Source: an uncultured Caryophanales bacterium
GTDB lineage: Bacteria; Bacillota_I; Bacilli_A; RFN20; CAG-826
NCBI GenBank assembly: GCA_946404585.1
Contig: CAMJEC010000016.1
Coordinates: forward strand, 1-14,919
Direction of reading: 5' to 3'
Length of the DNA stretch: 14,919 bases
Under the pieces are notes generated by a model, which was not told the DNA's origin, made no database searches, and saw only the letters and a program-made list of their open reading frames with translations. Made by a program: the position numbers and the translations under genes. Of this stretch, positions 14,527 to 14,919 are shown one piece after another. Position 1 is the stretch's first letter. Every line of letters begins with the position of its first letter.

Positions 14527-14919
14527 CTAGTTCAAATTTTCAAAAAATGCTTTAATTTCCTTGCTTAAGACAGCTTCATCTTCTGCCTTAATTTCTTTAT
14601 TCTTATTAATGTTATCTAAGACGTTAGCGTTCGTGGCTTTGAATTGTTCATAAGCCTCATCTAAGACTTTTCTAACATTATTTTTATCTAAATTATCTAA
14701 GTAATTGTTTTTAGCGACGTATAAGTCAAAGACTTGTTTGTCTAATTGATAGACGTCGTATTGTTTTTGTTTTAACATCGCCATTAAGGCTTCACCATGA
14801 TTTAAAACCGCTAAAGTAGAAGCGTCTAAATCACTACCAAATTGGCTAAATGATTTCATTTCAAGATAGCTCGCTAGTTCAATCTTTAAGGCGCGGGCTA
14901 CTTGTTTAGTGGCTTTAAA
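14527..14919 (-). CDS. atpA: F1 ATP synthase alpha subunit, C-terminal part
   Basis: The frame is open to the right window edge, giving the last 130 residues. It opens with KQVARALKIELASYLEMKSF and continues with QFGSDLD, which matches the alpha-subunit helical C-terminal domain. The ATG at 14859 is an internal methionine and not the start. The remainder is the helical bundle ending in EIKAFFENLN and TAG. Order atpA-atpG-atpD-atpC is the standard F1 gene order. The nucleotide-binding domain lies outside the window. Confidence 0.95.
   Translation of the reverse strand, partial: FKATKQVARALKIELASYLEMKSFSQFGSDLDASTLAVLNHGEALMAMLKQKQYDVYQLDKQVFDLYVAKNNYLDNLDKNNVRKVLDEAYEQFKATNANVLDNINKNKEIKAEDEAVLSKEIKAFFENLN

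Noticed and set aside
14527..14859. A separate 110-residue gene starting at 14859
   Set aside because: The frame continues upstream to the window edge with clear AtpA sequence, so that ATG is an internal methionine.
1..14919. CRISPR arrays, insertion sequences, tRNA/rRNA genes, riboswitches, phage genes
   Set aside because: No repeat arrays, terminal inverted repeats, transposase motifs or structured RNA signatures were seen, and nearly all bases belong to recognisable genes.

Overview
The window is a dense, AT-rich block of bacterial housekeeping genes. It fits the Bacillota/Mycoplasmatota branch, in a small-genome lineage near Bacilli, Erysipelotrichia or Mollicutes. This rests on family similarity, on a gene order that is a shortened version of the Bacillus yloA-to-thiN cluster, and on TAATG, ATGA and TAGGAGG gene junctions. 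TGA is a stop codon (ends of rsgA, gmk and atpD) and Trp is TGG, so the standard bacterial code applies and not the Mycoplasma code. No species can be named.

Layout: every gene but one is on the minus strand, so it reads right to left. On the right (14919 to 10787) is the end of an F-type ATP synthase operon: the C-terminus of atpA, then atpG, atpD and atpC, followed without a break by a soluble inorganic pyrophosphatase (ppa) and a TrmL-type tRNA methyltransferase. The only plus-strand gene, a shortened rqcH (9417-10790), meets trmL tail to tail over a shared TTAA.

A 93-bp divergent spacer (9324-9416) separates rqcH from the second minus-strand block and carries two back-to-back sigma-A-like promoters. 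Both place the transcription start within a few bases of the ATG, so both transcripts look leaderless or nearly so. The block runs gmk, priA, a DUF1904-like small protein, an rsmB-like gene, rlmN, prpC, prkC, rsgA, rpe and a membrane protein cut by the left edge. It covers nucleotide metabolism, replication restart, rRNA modification, ribosome maturation, Ser/Thr phosphorylation signalling and the pentose phosphate pathway. Genes touch or overlap by 1-8 bases from rsmB to rpe.

The most notable departures from the families are these. The RsmB homologue has lost the SAM-binding motif and both catalytic cysteines, and looks like a pseudoenzyme. PrkC is a bare kinase domain with no membrane helix or PASTA repeats. 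RqcH appears to lack its helix-hairpin-helix section. A DUF1904-like protein with an acidic tail sits where def and fmt usually are. I see no mobile element, CRISPR array, RNA gene, phage gene or gene-free stretch over 300 bases. Nothing here amounts to a new multi-gene system.
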